This document shows positions 35,106 to 44,520 of a stretch of 64,000 nt of DNA, piece by piece. A program made the translations under genes and the position numbers. Origin of the DNA: JAMXLG01 sp963765935 (GTDB lineage: Bacteria > Vulcanimicrobiota > Vulcanimicrobiia > Vulcanimicrobiales > Vulcanimicrobiaceae); contig CAVXXX010000001.1 in assembly GCA_963765935.1 (NCBI GenBank), positions 806,001-870,000 of the forward strand. The letters run 5' to 3'. Each line of letters begins with the position of its first letter. The first letter of the stretch is position 1. The notes beneath the pieces are model-generated. The model did not search any database. It had not been told where the DNA came from and was given only the letters and a program-made list of their open reading frames with translations.

Positions 35106-35294
35106 GTGGTTATCGATACCAAAGGCGCGGGTCGCATCGTGGGCGTCTTCGATGACCCCGAGCGCGCGAAGCGCGTCGCGGCGATCGACCCGCCATACTT
35201 TCGCGTATTGACTGTTGAACTGAACGCCATCAACCCTACTGCTATCGAATGGTTAGCCACAAAAGAGAAACGCGAAGCATTACGCTCCGCGTGA
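35097..35294 (+). CDS. Small conserved-looking hypothetical protein (65 aa)
   Basis: The 65-residue protein starts at ATG 35097 with AGAGGAG 4-5 bases upstream, a strong ribosome site. It has a compact alpha/beta pattern: MVHVVIDTKGAGRIVGVFDDPERAKRVAAI split by a basic helix, then FRVLTVELNAINPTAIEWLA and a charged tail. The form suggests a small single-domain fold. Its start overlaps the divergent gene at 35105 by 9 bases. A longer in-frame extension back to 34842 would be antisense and Arg-rich and is not credible. Confidence 0.55.
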   Translation: MVHVVIDTKGAGRIVGVFDDPERAKRVAAIDPPYFRVLTVELNAINPTAIEWLATKEKREALRSA

Positions 35295-35315
35295 CTCGTT
35301 TTCCGTCTGATTACC

Positions 35316-36476
35316 TTACTCGTTTGACCAGTAGTCTTTGAGCGCTTTGCCGCGCGAGGGATGGCGCAGCTTGCGCAGCGCTTTGGCTTCGATTTGACGA
35401 ATGCGTTCGCGCGTTACGCCGAATTCCTGTCCGACCTCTTCGAGCGTGCGCTGGTGGCCGTCTTCCAGGCCGAAGCGCAGCACCAGCACTTTGCGTTCGC
35501 GCTCGGTGAGGTTTTGCAGCACGTCCTGCATCTTCTCTTTGAGCAGCATGACGGATGCCGCCTCGGCAGGCGCAACGGCTTCCTGATCCTCGATGAAGTC
35601 GCCGAGATGCGAATCTTCCTCTTCGCCGATCGGCGTTTCGAGGGAGATCGGCTCCTGCGAAATCTTCATCACTTCGCGAACCTTCTCGGGCGTAAGGGCC
35701 ATCGCTTCGGCGATCTCTTCCACCGTAGGTTCGCGACCGAGTTCTTGCAGCAACTGGCGCGAGATCTTGATGAGACGATTGATCGTCTCGACCATGTGCA
35801 CCGGAATGCGGATCGTTCGCGCTTGATCTGCGAGCGCGCGGGTGATCGCCTGGCGAATCCACCATGTCGCGTACGTTGAGAACTTGTAGCCTTTTCGGTA
35901 GTCGAACTTCTCGACCGCGCGGATCAGACCGAGATTGCCTTCCTGAATGAGGTCAAGGAAGAGCATGCCGCGGCCGACGTACTTCTTCGCAATCGATACG
36001 ACGAGCCGAAGATTCGCTTCCGTCAATTGACGTTTTGCTTCGTCGCCGTCGGTTACGATCGCCGAATCGGCCGTGCCGTTTTTGCTTAATTCAAGCTCGC
36101 CCGCCTCAATCCGCATCGCGAGCGATTTCTCTTGCTCCATCGAGAGCAACGGAACGCGCCCGATCTCTTTGAGATACATGCGGACGGGATCGTCCAGCGA
36201 GAGCCCGTCGGGAATCGGTTCTTCCGCTTCCTCTTCGTCGGGCTTTTCTTCTTTTTGCTCGTCGATGATCTCAATGCCCGCGGCAGTGATCTCTTCGAAG
36301 AGTCCGTCGATCTCGTCGGGATTGACGTCGTCGAGTGCATCGAACGCCGAATTGATTTCTTCGTACGTCAACGAACTGCGCTGCTTGCCGCGCGCGATCA
36401 ACTTCTTCTTCAGCTCATCCAGCGTCAGCGTCGGCTGCGCCTCTGCAACTGCTCCGGCAGACTTCTTTCGTGCCAT
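35316..36476 (-). CDS. rpoD: Primary RNA polymerase sigma factor (sigma-70/RpoD)
   Basis: The main vegetative sigma factor, 386 residues. Region 1.1 is short and acidic; region 1.2 is DPVRMYLKEIG; region 2 has the core-binding and -10 helix GNLGLIRAVEKFDYRKGYKFSTYATWWIRQAI split over two segments; region 3 is IRIPVHMVETINRL; region 4 ends in the -35 helix VTRERIRQIEAKALRKLRHP. AAGGGGGTGA before the ATG at 36476 matches the 16S tail at 9 of 10 bases and favours that start over the GTG at 36491. It follows dnaG by about 70 bases, the classic macromolecular synthesis order. Confidence 0.97.
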   Translation of the reverse strand: MARKKSAGAVAEAQPTLTLDELKKKLIARGKQRSSLTYEEINSAFDALDDVNPDEIDGLFEEITAAGIEIIDEQKEEKPDEEEAEEPIPDGLSLDDPVRMYLKEIGRVPLLSMEQEKSLAMRIEAGELELSKNGTADSAIVTDGDEAKRQLTEANLRLVVSIAKKYVGRGMLFLDLIQEGNLGLIRAVEKFDYRKGYKFSTYATWWIRQAITRALADQARTIRIPVHMVETINRLIKISRQLLQELGREPTVEEIAEAMALTPEKVREVMKISQEPISLETPIGEEEDSHLGDFIEDQEAVAPAEAASVMLLKEKMQDVLQNLTERERKVLVLRFGLEDGHQRTLEEVGQEFGVTRERIRQIEAKALRKLRHPSRGKALKDYWSNE

Positions 36477-36560
36477 ACTCTTCGACGTCACCCCCTTTCT
36501 CGAAATTTGGTCGTTCCCGGGTTTCCGGGACTGCTCTACATTAGACTCGTGAATTTCTGT

Positions 36561-38387
36561 TTACTTCTTTAACTTCAGTTTCACCGCCTCGAACTCGTCC
36601 ATGAGCTCGCGCGGCACGGGTTTGCCTGTTTCGAACAATTCGTCCAGGGTGCGGGACAGGTACGCATACCGGTCTTGTTCGTCATCCCTCTTCAATCGTT
36701 CTGCGATACGCTGGAGATGCGCTCTGCGTTCGTCCCGATCGCCTTCGTATCGCACCGCCTTGCTGCGATCCGGCTGTCCCAGCGATGCGAGCAGTTCCAC
36801 CGCATCACCGTCGTCCGCAAACGTGGCAAAAACGTCCGCCGTATCACGCAACCCACTCGCCTGCTGCACGATGCGTTCGTACGTACGTCGGTAAATCTCG
36901 TTTCGAAATCGCTCCGGCCGAATACGATCGGCGTACTCGGACGCAAGCGGTGGATCTTCGAGAATGATGCTTAGGACCTCGCGCTCGAAGGAGAGCGGCT
37001 CCAACCGTCCACTCCCCGCGATACGGTGATGGACGGCGGCGTAACGGCTGCCCACTGTTGCGCTCGGCCCTGAGGCGCGAGGCGCAAAGTTGGCGCTGTT
37101 CGCGAGGAACCGGCTATTCCGAAGGTCGTCGACGTTCACCTTCAACCGCCCGGCTACGTACACGCGCCAGCGGTCCCATTCTTCACGCGGGGTTAACTCT
37201 CGAATCAGAACCTCGGCCTTTCGAGCGATCGCTGAAGGGGATTCAAATCCCGTGTTCAGCCGGTCGATCTGCGGGTCGAGCTTGAATTCGATCGATGGCT
37301 TGGCGGTTCGTAGCAGAGCGCGAAAACCCGCCTCGCCATGAGTGCGCACGTAACTGTCGGGATCTTCACCCTCGGGCAACATGACCACTTGGACGGCTGA
37401 GCCGGTGTGCTCTATCACCCTAGATGCGATATCGACGGCTTTGGTTGCGGCAGAGCTTCCCGCTTGGTCAGCATCAAAACAAAGATAGACATAGTCTGCA
37501 TATTTTCGAAGCTCGGTCGCCTGCTTCTCGGTGAACGATGTCCCCAAGGCTGCGACGGCATTCTCGAGCCCCGCCTGGTGCAACGCGATGCAATCGAGAT
37601 AGCCCTCCACGACGATGAGCGTACGATCCGATTGCGCCGCACGACGCGCGACGTTGAGCGCGAAGAGATGCTCGCCTTTCGTGTATACGGGCGTGGTGCT
37701 CGTATTGAGATATTTCGGCTCGTCGTTTCCGAGTGCGCGGCCGCCGAACGCGATGACCTCACCGGTTGTCGCATACGTCGGAATCATCAAGCGGTCGCGA
37801 TAGAAATCGTAATATCCGCGTTGACCCTGCTTTACGAGTCCTGCTTTAGCGGCGATCTCCAGATCGACGTTGTGCGCGCGCAGTTCGTCGGTTAACCCGT
37901 TCCAACTACCCGGCGCATACCCGACCGCAAATTTTTCGATTGTTGCATCGCCGAAACCGCGTCTTTCGCAATATGCTCGCGCATTCGATCCTTCGGCACT
38001 TTTCAGCATCCGCGTGAAGTAGACGGTGGCGATTTTGTTTGCTTCGTAGATCGCTTCGCGCTCGTTGCGTGCGCGCGTTGCGCGCGGATCTTCCGCTTCC
38101 AACTCGATGCCGGCCTTTCCGGCTAAGAGGCGCACCGCTTCGGGAAACGGCAAGTTCTCGAGCTTCTGTACGAACGCAATGACGTCGCCCGCCGCTCCGC
38201 ATCCAAAACACTTGAAATAGCCCTCTTCGGGGTGCACGTGAAACGAGGGCGTCTTCTCCCCGTGGAAGGGACAGAGCCCGACGAGATCGCGCCCGCGCTT
38301 TTTGAGCGGAACGTACTGTCCGATGAATGTTGCGATATCGATCCGCGAGTGAACCTCGCGAATGACGCCCTGATCGAAACGCGGCAT
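36561..38387 (-). CDS. dnaG: DNA primase
   Basis: A 608-residue primase that makes RNA primers at the fork. The N-terminal zinc ribbon is CPFHGEKTPSFHV..YFKCFGCG; the catalytic TOPRIM domain has VVEGYLDCIALHQAG, then ALGTSFTEKQA and the Asp-x-Asp site FDADQAG. The C-terminal helicase-interaction region (about 430-600) is diverged, as usual. Start ATG 38387 (PRFDQGVIREVHSRIDIATFI). It lies upstream of rpoD on the same strand; rpsU is absent from the cluster. Confidence 0.97.
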   Translation of the reverse strand: MPRFDQGVIREVHSRIDIATFIGQYVPLKKRGRDLVGLCPFHGEKTPSFHVHPEEGYFKCFGCGAAGDVIAFVQKLENLPFPEAVRLLAGKAGIELEAEDPRATRARNEREAIYEANKIATVYFTRMLKSAEGSNARAYCERRGFGDATIEKFAVGYAPGSWNGLTDELRAHNVDLEIAAKAGLVKQGQRGYYDFYRDRLMIPTYATTGEVIAFGGRALGNDEPKYLNTSTTPVYTKGEHLFALNVARRAAQSDRTLIVVEGYLDCIALHQAGLENAVAALGTSFTEKQATELRKYADYVYLCFDADQAGSSAATKAVDIASRVIEHTGSAVQVVMLPEGEDPDSYVRTHGEAGFRALLRTAKPSIEFKLDPQIDRLNTGFESPSAIARKAEVLIRELTPREEWDRWRVYVAGRLKVNVDDLRNSRFLANSANFAPRASGPSATVGSRYAAVHHRIAGSGRLEPLSFEREVLSIILEDPPLASEYADRIRPERFRNEIYRRTYERIVQQASGLRDTADVFATFADDGDAVELLASLGQPDRSKAVRYEGDRDERRAHLQRIAERLKRDDEQDRYAYLSRTLDELFETGKPVPRELMDEFEAVKLKLKK

Positions 38388-38449
38388 GGCCTAGAGATGA
38401 AGTTTCGCGCCAGGCTCAGGAATCCCGGCGCCGAATCCAAGGCACAGCG

Positions 38450-39658
38450 TTGAAGCGTATATTCGATCCGGTTCATCACTTCATCGAACTCGACGCCGCG
38501 GAGGCGCGGCTGCTCGATGTGCCCGCGATGCAGCGCCTGCGGAGGCTGCGTCAACTCGGTCTTGCCTATTTTGCGTTTCCGTCGGCCGAACATTCGCGCT
38601 TCACGCATGCGCTTGGGGCGCTTGCGATGGGAACGCGGGCCTTCGATGAATTGGCCCGCCACGGCTCGCAATTCTTTACAAACGACAACGAACGCGCGTA
38701 TCAGCGCAGGCTCGTTCGCTGCGCGCTGCTGCTTCATGACATCGGCCACGGACCGTTCAGTCACGCGTGTGAAGCCGTGCTCGGCGTCATGCACGAATCG
38801 CGCACGCGCGAGTTGCTGGCGCTGCCCGAAATGCGCGCCGGTATTGAAGCGCTCGAGATCGATCCGAACGATGTCCTCGCGCTGATCCTCGGCGACCGAA
38901 CGTGCCGTTATCCGGCTCTATGCGAACTCGTCAGCGGTCCGAACCTCGATGCCGACCGTATGGATTATCTGCAACGCGATGCGTACTTTACCGGCGTCGC
39001 CAGCGGACGGTTCGATGCCGATCAGTTGGTCTCGTCGCTGCGCTTGTTGGAGCGTGGGGGGCAATTGGTGGTGGGAATCGATCATCGCGGCGTCGTCGCG
39101 CTCGAGTCGTTCGTCGTCGCGCGCTACATGATGTTCGCCTCGATCTACTTCCATCACACGACGCGCATGTTCGAGCGTATTCTGCAAGACGTTCTGCGCG
39201 AATTATGGCCGGATCCGCGCGCGCTGGATCCCATCGAGGAGTTTTTGCGATGGGACGACTTTCGGGTGCTCAACGAACTGCGCGACCGTGCAAGCGAACC
39301 AGCCCGCGCCCTGCGCGAACGGATTCGGCTCTACGCGCTCGCTGCGGAGTTCAACGCCGAATCGGATCTTCGCGCCTACGAACGATGCGAAGCTGCCCTG
39401 CGCGAACGTTACGGTGACACTGCCGTGTGGGCCGACGAGCAATCCCAGGTGCTCCACCGCTTGCCGCTCGGCGCCGACGAACGCAGGCAAACGGTGTGGG
39501 TCGAGACCGCCTCGGGACTGGTCGACGCGCGCGAGGCGTCGGATTTAATCGCAAAACTCAGTGGCAAGGCTTACTGGCGCAAACTCTTCATCCGGCGCGA
39601 CAAAGCCGACGTACGCGAAGCACGCCGGCTCTGCGGACAGATTCTGTCGGGACCCTAG
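38450..39658 (+). CDS. HD-domain phosphohydrolase (dGTPase/SAMHD1-like)
   Basis: A 402-residue protein starting at TTG 38450 (MKRIFDPVHHFIEL); no ATG lies near. The HD motifs are HSRFTHALGALAMG (first His), LLLHDIGHGPFSHACE (HD pair) and DRMDYLQRDAYFTG (last Asp). This is the YdhJ/COG1078 group, related to dGTP triphosphohydrolase and human SAMHD1, which hydrolyse dNTPs or other phosphoesters. It is divergent from dnaG, sharing a 62-base promoter gap. Helical C-terminal half as in the family. Confidence 0.92.
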   Translation: MKRIFDPVHHFIELDAAEARLLDVPAMQRLRRLRQLGLAYFAFPSAEHSRFTHALGALAMGTRAFDELARHGSQFFTNDNERAYQRRLVRCALLLHDIGHGPFSHACEAVLGVMHESRTRELLALPEMRAGIEALEIDPNDVLALILGDRTCRYPALCELVSGPNLDADRMDYLQRDAYFTGVASGRFDADQLVSSLRLLERGGQLVVGIDHRGVVALESFVVARYMMFASIYFHHTTRMFERILQDVLRELWPDPRALDPIEEFLRWDDFRVLNELRDRASEPARALRERIRLYALAAEFNAESDLRAYERCEAALRERYGDTAVWADEQSQVLHRLPLGADERRQTVWVETASGLVDAREASDLIAKLSGKAYWRKLFIRRDKADVREARRLCGQILSGP

Positions 39659-40164
39659 TACCGCCGGGCCTTCGCGTATTGCTCGGCGTCGACGAGTTGG
39701 GCGCGAGCGGCTTGCATCGCGTTGATTGCGGCGATGCGGTGGCCGTCGTAGTCATGCTGGTCGCGTTGCAGTTGATCGATCATGCGCTCGACCCAACTAC
39801 GCACCGACCAAATGTCGCGGTTACTGCCGGTTTGCGCGCGCGTGCCCCAATTTTCGTCGCTGCCGCCGGTGGGACCATAGGCACGCGTGCACGCGGGATT
39901 CTCACGATCGTCGTTGACCGCCCATTGCTCGGCTTCGACGAGTTGCGCGCGGGCATTCTGTAAATCGTTGATCGCGTCGACGCGATGGCCGCCATAATCG
40001 CGTTGATCGTGTTGCAATTGGTCGATCGCGCCGTCAAGGCGGCGATGAACGTGCGCTAGATTGGAGTTACTCGAGCAATCCGTACGAGCTTGCGCGGGAG
40101 CGCCCATCACGAGACCGGCCATCAAGGCGAGGGCGCTGATGCTGAAACGAAGATATAGATTCAT
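39655..40164 (-). CDS. Secreted protein with two tandem helical repeats
   Basis: The 169-residue protein starts at ATG 40164 (GGAGGCAACGCAAGT precedes it). Signal peptide LYLRFSISALALMAGLVMGAPAQA. Two copies of a 44-residue unit follow: (D/R)QLQ(H/R)DQ(R/H)DY(G/D)GHR(V/I)xAIN(D/A)(L/M)QxARAQLV(E/D)AEQ(W/Y)A, once at about 36-80 and again at about 120-164. They are separated by a Gly/Asn-rich loop with a Cys. The GHR..AI..M..AR pattern resembles periplasmic helical-hairpin proteins of unknown role. The stop overlaps the HD gene by 4 bases on the opposite strand. Confidence 0.75.
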   Translation of the reverse strand: MNLYLRFSISALALMAGLVMGAPAQARTDCSSNSNLAHVHRRLDGAIDQLQHDQRDYGGHRVDAINDLQNARAQLVEAEQWAVNDDRENPACTRAYGPTGGSDENWGTRAQTGSNRDIWSVRSWVERMIDQLQRDQHDYDGHRIAAINAMQAARAQLVDAEQYAKARRY

Positions 40165-40294
40165 ACTTGCGTTGCCTCCATGTGACACTGTGTGCAATCC
40201 GGGCAACGCAATGACTTTCTCGTCGGGTTCCTTATACTTGCCGGCAAACGAAAAGTCTCATCCGGCTCTAACCGTCCCGGCTACAATGTGGAGG

Positions 40295-42985
40295 CTATTG
40301 CAAGGCGCCGAGCGTCGCTTGTGCCGCAGCAAGTCTCGCGATCGGCACGCGATACGGCGAACACGACACGTAGTCGAGTTCGAGCTGATCGCAGAACGCG
40401 ACGCTGGTCGGCTCGCCGCCGTGCTCGCCGCAAATACCAATCTTCAGGGCGGTGCGCGTTCCGCGGCCCAATTGCACCGCTTGGCGCATCAGGGAACCAA
40501 CGCCGCGGCGATCGAGGACCTGGAACGGATCGTCCTTGAGAATTTTCTTATCGAGATATACGGGAATGAATGTTGCTTCCGCATCGTCACGGCTGTACCC
40601 GTACGTCGTTTGGGTGAGATCGTTCGTGCCGAACGAGAAGAATTCGGCAATTTCTGCGAGTTCGTCGGCGACGATGCAGGCGCGCGGGAGTTCGACCATC
40701 GTGCCGATGTGATAGTCAAGCGCGACATTGTTTCCCGCAAGAACGTCATCGGCGACGGCCTTCGCCGCTGCGTACGTCGCATGCATCTCTTCCTTCGTGC
40801 CGACACCCGGAATCATCACTTCCGGCCTTGCGTCGACACCGCGCTTCTTCAACTCGCATGCAGCCTCGAAGATCGCGCGAACCTGCATCGCATAGATCTC
40901 CGGATAAACGATACCCAAGCGGCAGACGCGCAAGCCGAGCATCGGATTCTGTTCGTGCAACTGTTGCACGCGCTTGAGCATCGCGTCTTTTGCCTTGAAT
41001 TCCGCTGAATCTGTCCCTTCGCGGACGCGAAGTTCCGTCGCTTGCACCAACAACTGTTCTAGTGACGGGAGAAACTCATGAAGCGGAGGATCGAGCAAAC
41101 GGATCGTCACCGGATAACCGGCCATCGCTTCGAGGATTCCGATAAAGTCGGCGCGCTGGAACGGCAAGAGCTTCTCGAGCGCTTGCGCCCGAGCTTCCCG
41201 GGTGTTTGCAAGAATCATTTGCTGCACGATCGGCAGACGCTCTTGTTGCATGAACATGTGCTCGGTGCGGCAGAGACCGATGCCCTGCGCTCCGAGCTCG
41301 CGCGCTTTGCGGGCGTCCTCGGGTGTATCCGCATTCGCCCATACTTCCATGCGCCGCGTTTCGTCGGCCCATGAAAGGAACGTGGAAAGCCAATCGGGCA
41401 GCTTCGACGGCGCATCGATCAGCTCGAGTTTTCCGATGATCACACGCCCCGCCGTTCCGTCGATCGTGAGCCAATCGCCCTCTTTCAAGCTCGCATCACC
41501 GATCATCACGATTTTATTGCGGCGGTCGATTTGAAGGGCTTCGCATCCGGCGACGCACGGTTTTCCCATTCCGCGCGCCACGACCGCGGCGTGCGATGTC
41601 GCACCGCCTTTTGCCGTCAGCACGCCTTGCGCAGCGATCATGCCGTGCACGTCGTCAGGCGTCGTTTCGACGCGGACGAGAATCGTGTCGAGTCCGCGCT
41701 CCTTCCACGCGACGGCATCGTCGGCCGTGAAGACGATTTGCCCCGTCGCCGCGCCCGGCGACGCATTGAGCCCTTTGCATGCAACGTCAAAGTGTTGCTT
41801 CAAATCGATGCGTGCGTGGAAGAGCTGGTCGAGCGCTTTTGCGTCGACCCGCGCAACGGCGGTCCTTTTATCGATCAGCCCCTCTGCAACCATATCGAGC
41901 GCGATCTTGACCGCGGCTTCCGCCGAACGCTTTCCGGTACGGTTCTGCAGCATGTAGAGCTTACCGCGCTCGACGGTGAACTCGAGGTCCTGCATCTCTT
42001 TGTAATGCTCTTCGAGCCGCTGCGCGATCTCTTGGAACTGCCGGTAAATGTCTGGCTGCGTGCGTTCTAAGTCCGCAATCTTCTGCGGCGTGCGAATACC
42101 CGCCACCACGTCTTCGCCTTGCGCGTTGGTGAGATACTCGCCGAAAAGGAACTTTTCGCCGGTATTCGGATCACGCGTAAACGCAACGCCGGTGCCTGAG
42201 TCGTCGCCCATGTTGCCGAAGACCATTTGCACGATGCTGACGGCGGTGCCCCAGTCATCGGGAATCTTGTTGAACCGGCGGTAGTCGATCGCACGTTTGG
42301 AATTCCATGAATCAAACACCGCCTCGATCGCGAGACGCAACTGTTCCTCGACGTCCTGCGGGAACGCGCGGGCCGCGCGTTTGCGAACGACGTCTTTGAA
42401 CTTCGCGACGAGTTCTTTCCACGACGCCGCATCGATGTCAGGATCGTTTGCAACACCGAGTTGATGCTTGCGCGCTTCGATCAAATCTTCGAAGGCCTCT
42501 TTCTCGATTCCAAGCACGACCGTGGAGAACATCATGATGAAACGGCGGTACGCATCCCACGCAAAGCGTTCGTTGTTCGTACGCGTCGCGAGACCCAGAA
42601 CTGTTTCGTCGTTGAGGCCGAGGTTGAGGATCGTGTCCATCATGCCCGGCATCGAAACACGGGCGCCGCTACGGACAGAGACGAGCAGCGGATCTTTCGG
42701 ATCGCCGAAGCGCTTCCCGGTGCGTTTTTCCAACTGCCGCATCGCGCGTTGCACCTGATCGTCGAGTCCCAACGGGAAATGCTTGCCCTCGCTATAAAAC
42801 GCGAGGCAGGCATCCGTGGTAATCGTGAAGCCTTGCGGGACCGGAAGTTTCGCTCGAGTCATCTCCGCTAAGCCGGCGCCTTTGCCGCCGAGGAGATTTT
42901 TCATCGAGCCGTTGCCCTCATCGAAGAAGAAGACGTATTTCGGCGTGGCCGGCAATGTTTTAGCCGGTCGCTCTGCAAGCTCCAT
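40295..42985 (-). CDS. ppdK: Pyruvate, phosphate dikinase
   Basis: An 896-residue enzyme that interconverts pyruvate, ATP and Pi with PEP, AMP and PPi. The ATP-grasp domain starts GGKGAGLAEM; the phospho-His swivel is GGATSHAAVVARGMGKPCVAGC; the PEP/pyruvate barrel has LGLRVCRLGIVYPEIYAMQ and the catalytic end GICGEHGG and FCDQLELDYVSCSPYRVPIARLA. AGGAGGGAGCAA before ATG 42985 fixes the start (an upstream start at 43009 is less likely). Typical of anaerobic or PPi-saving metabolism, feeding PEP from pyruvate or amino-acid carbon. It follows glyS on the same strand. Confidence 0.97.
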   Translation of the reverse strand: MELAERPAKTLPATPKYVFFFDEGNGSMKNLLGGKGAGLAEMTRAKLPVPQGFTITTDACLAFYSEGKHFPLGLDDQVQRAMRQLEKRTGKRFGDPKDPLLVSVRSGARVSMPGMMDTILNLGLNDETVLGLATRTNNERFAWDAYRRFIMMFSTVVLGIEKEAFEDLIEARKHQLGVANDPDIDAASWKELVAKFKDVVRKRAARAFPQDVEEQLRLAIEAVFDSWNSKRAIDYRRFNKIPDDWGTAVSIVQMVFGNMGDDSGTGVAFTRDPNTGEKFLFGEYLTNAQGEDVVAGIRTPQKIADLERTQPDIYRQFQEIAQRLEEHYKEMQDLEFTVERGKLYMLQNRTGKRSAEAAVKIALDMVAEGLIDKRTAVARVDAKALDQLFHARIDLKQHFDVACKGLNASPGAATGQIVFTADDAVAWKERGLDTILVRVETTPDDVHGMIAAQGVLTAKGGATSHAAVVARGMGKPCVAGCEALQIDRRNKIVMIGDASLKEGDWLTIDGTAGRVIIGKLELIDAPSKLPDWLSTFLSWADETRRMEVWANADTPEDARKARELGAQGIGLCRTEHMFMQQERLPIVQQMILANTREARAQALEKLLPFQRADFIGILEAMAGYPVTIRLLDPPLHEFLPSLEQLLVQATELRVREGTDSAEFKAKDAMLKRVQQLHEQNPMLGLRVCRLGIVYPEIYAMQVRAIFEAACELKKRGVDARPEVMIPGVGTKEEMHATYAAAKAVADDVLAGNNVALDYHIGTMVELPRACIVADELAEIAEFFSFGTNDLTQTTYGYSRDDAEATFIPVYLDKKILKDDPFQVLDRRGVGSLMRQAVQLGRGTRTALKIGICGEHGGEPTSVAFCDQLELDYVSCSPYRVPIARLAAAQATLGALQ

Positions 42986-43055
42986 TTGCTCCCTCCTGGC
43001 GGATTTCAAAGAATTATGTCCCCACCCGAGAGCGTTTCCTCACCTTATGCGCGTC

Positions 43056-44402
43056 CTACGCGCGAAGGCGGTCCGCAAAATACCGCTCCAACTTCTCCGT
43101 TGCAACGCGCTCTTGACGCATGGAATCACGCTCTCGGACCGTTACCGTCGTGTCCTCAAGCGTATCGTAATCAACCGTCACGCAAAAAGGAGTGCCAATC
43201 TCATCTTGCCGCCGGTACAGCTGGCCTATGTTCCCCTCATCGTATTGCGTACGGTACAGGGGGCGCAAGCCTGCTTCAATGGACCGCGCGCGCTCGACCA
43301 GCTCGGGCTTGTTCCGAGCGAGGGAAAAGACTGCCACTTGCACGGGCGCGATGTAGGGGTGAAAACGCAACACGATCCGTTCCGTCTCCTTGCCGTTGGG
43401 ATCAATGCTCTTCTCGCGTTCGAATGCGTCAATGAGCATCGTCAGCGTCGTGCGATCCATCCCTGCGGAGCTCTCGATGAGAATCGGCGTGTAATGCGTC
43501 TTGCTTGCTTCATCGAAGAAGCGCAAGTCTTTGCCGGAGAGCTTCATGTGCGCATCGAGATCGTAGGTGCCGCGGTGTGCGATCGATTCGAGTTCGCCCC
43601 ATCCCCATGGAAAGAGATACTCGACGTCGATGCCGGCCTTTGCATAGTGCGGACGTTCTTCCGGCGTCAGTTCGTAAAAGCGCAAGCGATCGGGCTTGAC
43701 GCCGAATTTCGAATACCACGCTTTGCGCAGCTCGACCCATTGCTGGAAGGCCGCCAAATCGTTGCCGTCATCGGGGACGAAATACTCGAGTTCGGCTTGT
43801 TCGAATTCGCGCACGCGGAACGTGAAGTTTCCGGGTGTGATTTCGTTACGGAACGACTTGCCGATCTGCGCGATACCGAACGGCGGTTTCTTGCGCGCAG
43901 TTTGATAGACGTTTTTGAAGTTGACGAAGATGCCTTGCGCCGTCTCCGGTCGGAGATATGCGACCGAGGCCGTGTCTTCCATCGGGCCGACCTGCGTCTT
44001 CATCATCAAACTGAAGTTGCGCGGTTCGGTGAAGCTATCTTTGCTTCCGCAGTCCGGGCACTGATTCGGATTCTTGAGATGGTCGAGGCGAAAGCGATGT
44101 TTGCACACCTTGCAGTCCACCAGCTTGTCGTGGAATTGTGCGAGATGACCGGAAGCCTCCCACGTCAGGGGATGCATGATGATCGACGAGTCGAATGCGA
44201 CGACATCGTCACGCAGTTCGACCGTATCGCGCCACCACGCGTCTTTCACGTTGCGCTTGAGGATGGCACCGAGCGGACCGTAATCCCAGAACCCGTTGAT
44301 TCCGCCGTAGATCTCGCTGGATTGAAAAATAAAGCCGCGGCGCTTCGCGAGCGCCGTGATTTCGTCCATCGTCACGTTCGTCTGGGGAGCCGCCGTATCC
44401 AT
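43056..44402 (-). CDS. glyS: Glycyl-tRNA synthetase, single-chain (alpha2) type
   Basis: A 448-residue class II synthetase of the bacterial homodimer type. Motif 1 and catalytic residues lie in RRGFIFQSSEIYGG and YGPLGAILKRN; the zinc cluster CKVCKHRF..NQCPDCGSKDSF is intact; motif 2 is RNEITPGNFTFRVREFEQAE; motif 3 is SAGMDRT. Anticodon-binding domain APVQVAVFSLARNKPE closes. I start at ATG 44402 (MDTAAPQTNV); Met12 at 44369 is an alternative. A hairpin ends three bases before the start (own entry). No T-box motif is seen. Confidence 0.95.
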   Translation of the reverse strand: MDTAAPQTNVTMDEITALAKRRGFIFQSSEIYGGINGFWDYGPLGAILKRNVKDAWWRDTVELRDDVVAFDSSIIMHPLTWEASGHLAQFHDKLVDCKVCKHRFRLDHLKNPNQCPDCGSKDSFTEPRNFSLMMKTQVGPMEDTASVAYLRPETAQGIFVNFKNVYQTARKKPPFGIAQIGKSFRNEITPGNFTFRVREFEQAELEYFVPDDGNDLAAFQQWVELRKAWYSKFGVKPDRLRFYELTPEERPHYAKAGIDVEYLFPWGWGELESIAHRGTYDLDAHMKLSGKDLRFFDEASKTHYTPILIESSAGMDRTTLTMLIDAFEREKSIDPNGKETERIVLRFHPYIAPVQVAVFSLARNKPELVERARSIEAGLRPLYRTQYDEGNIGQLYRRQDEIGTPFCVTVDYDTLEDTTVTVRERDSMRQERVATEKLERYFADRLRA

Positions 44403-44430
44403 AAGGGGTGATAGATTTATCAAGCACCCC
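44403..44430 (-). promoter_or_regulatory. Leader hairpin directly before glyS start
   Basis: Reading the plus strand, GGGGTGATA (44405) and TATCAAGCACCCC (44418-44430) form a hairpin of either 6 GC-rich pairs with a 14-base loop, or 5 plus 4 pairs with a bulge. It ends three bases from the ATG at 44402. On the transcript it would pair the GGGGGTG stretch that could act as ribosome site, so it may limit glyS translation. Confidence 0.45.
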
Positions 44431-44520
44431 CAAAACCCTAGAACCTGTAAGGACTTTATCGAGCAAGGCAGCAATCCGCGGCTTTGCGCCAACGAGTACG
44501 CCTTGCCCGGCGTAGCGATT

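Noticed and set aside
42816..44411. A 531-codon plus-strand open frame across ppdK and glyS
   Set aside because: It is antisense to two certain genes; its protein is Arg/His/Leu-rich with no domain, as expected for the complement of GC-rich coding DNA.
44403..44520. T-box leader for glyS
   Set aside because: No T-box consensus or specifier loop is visible, and the leader is only about 120 bases before the next gene region.
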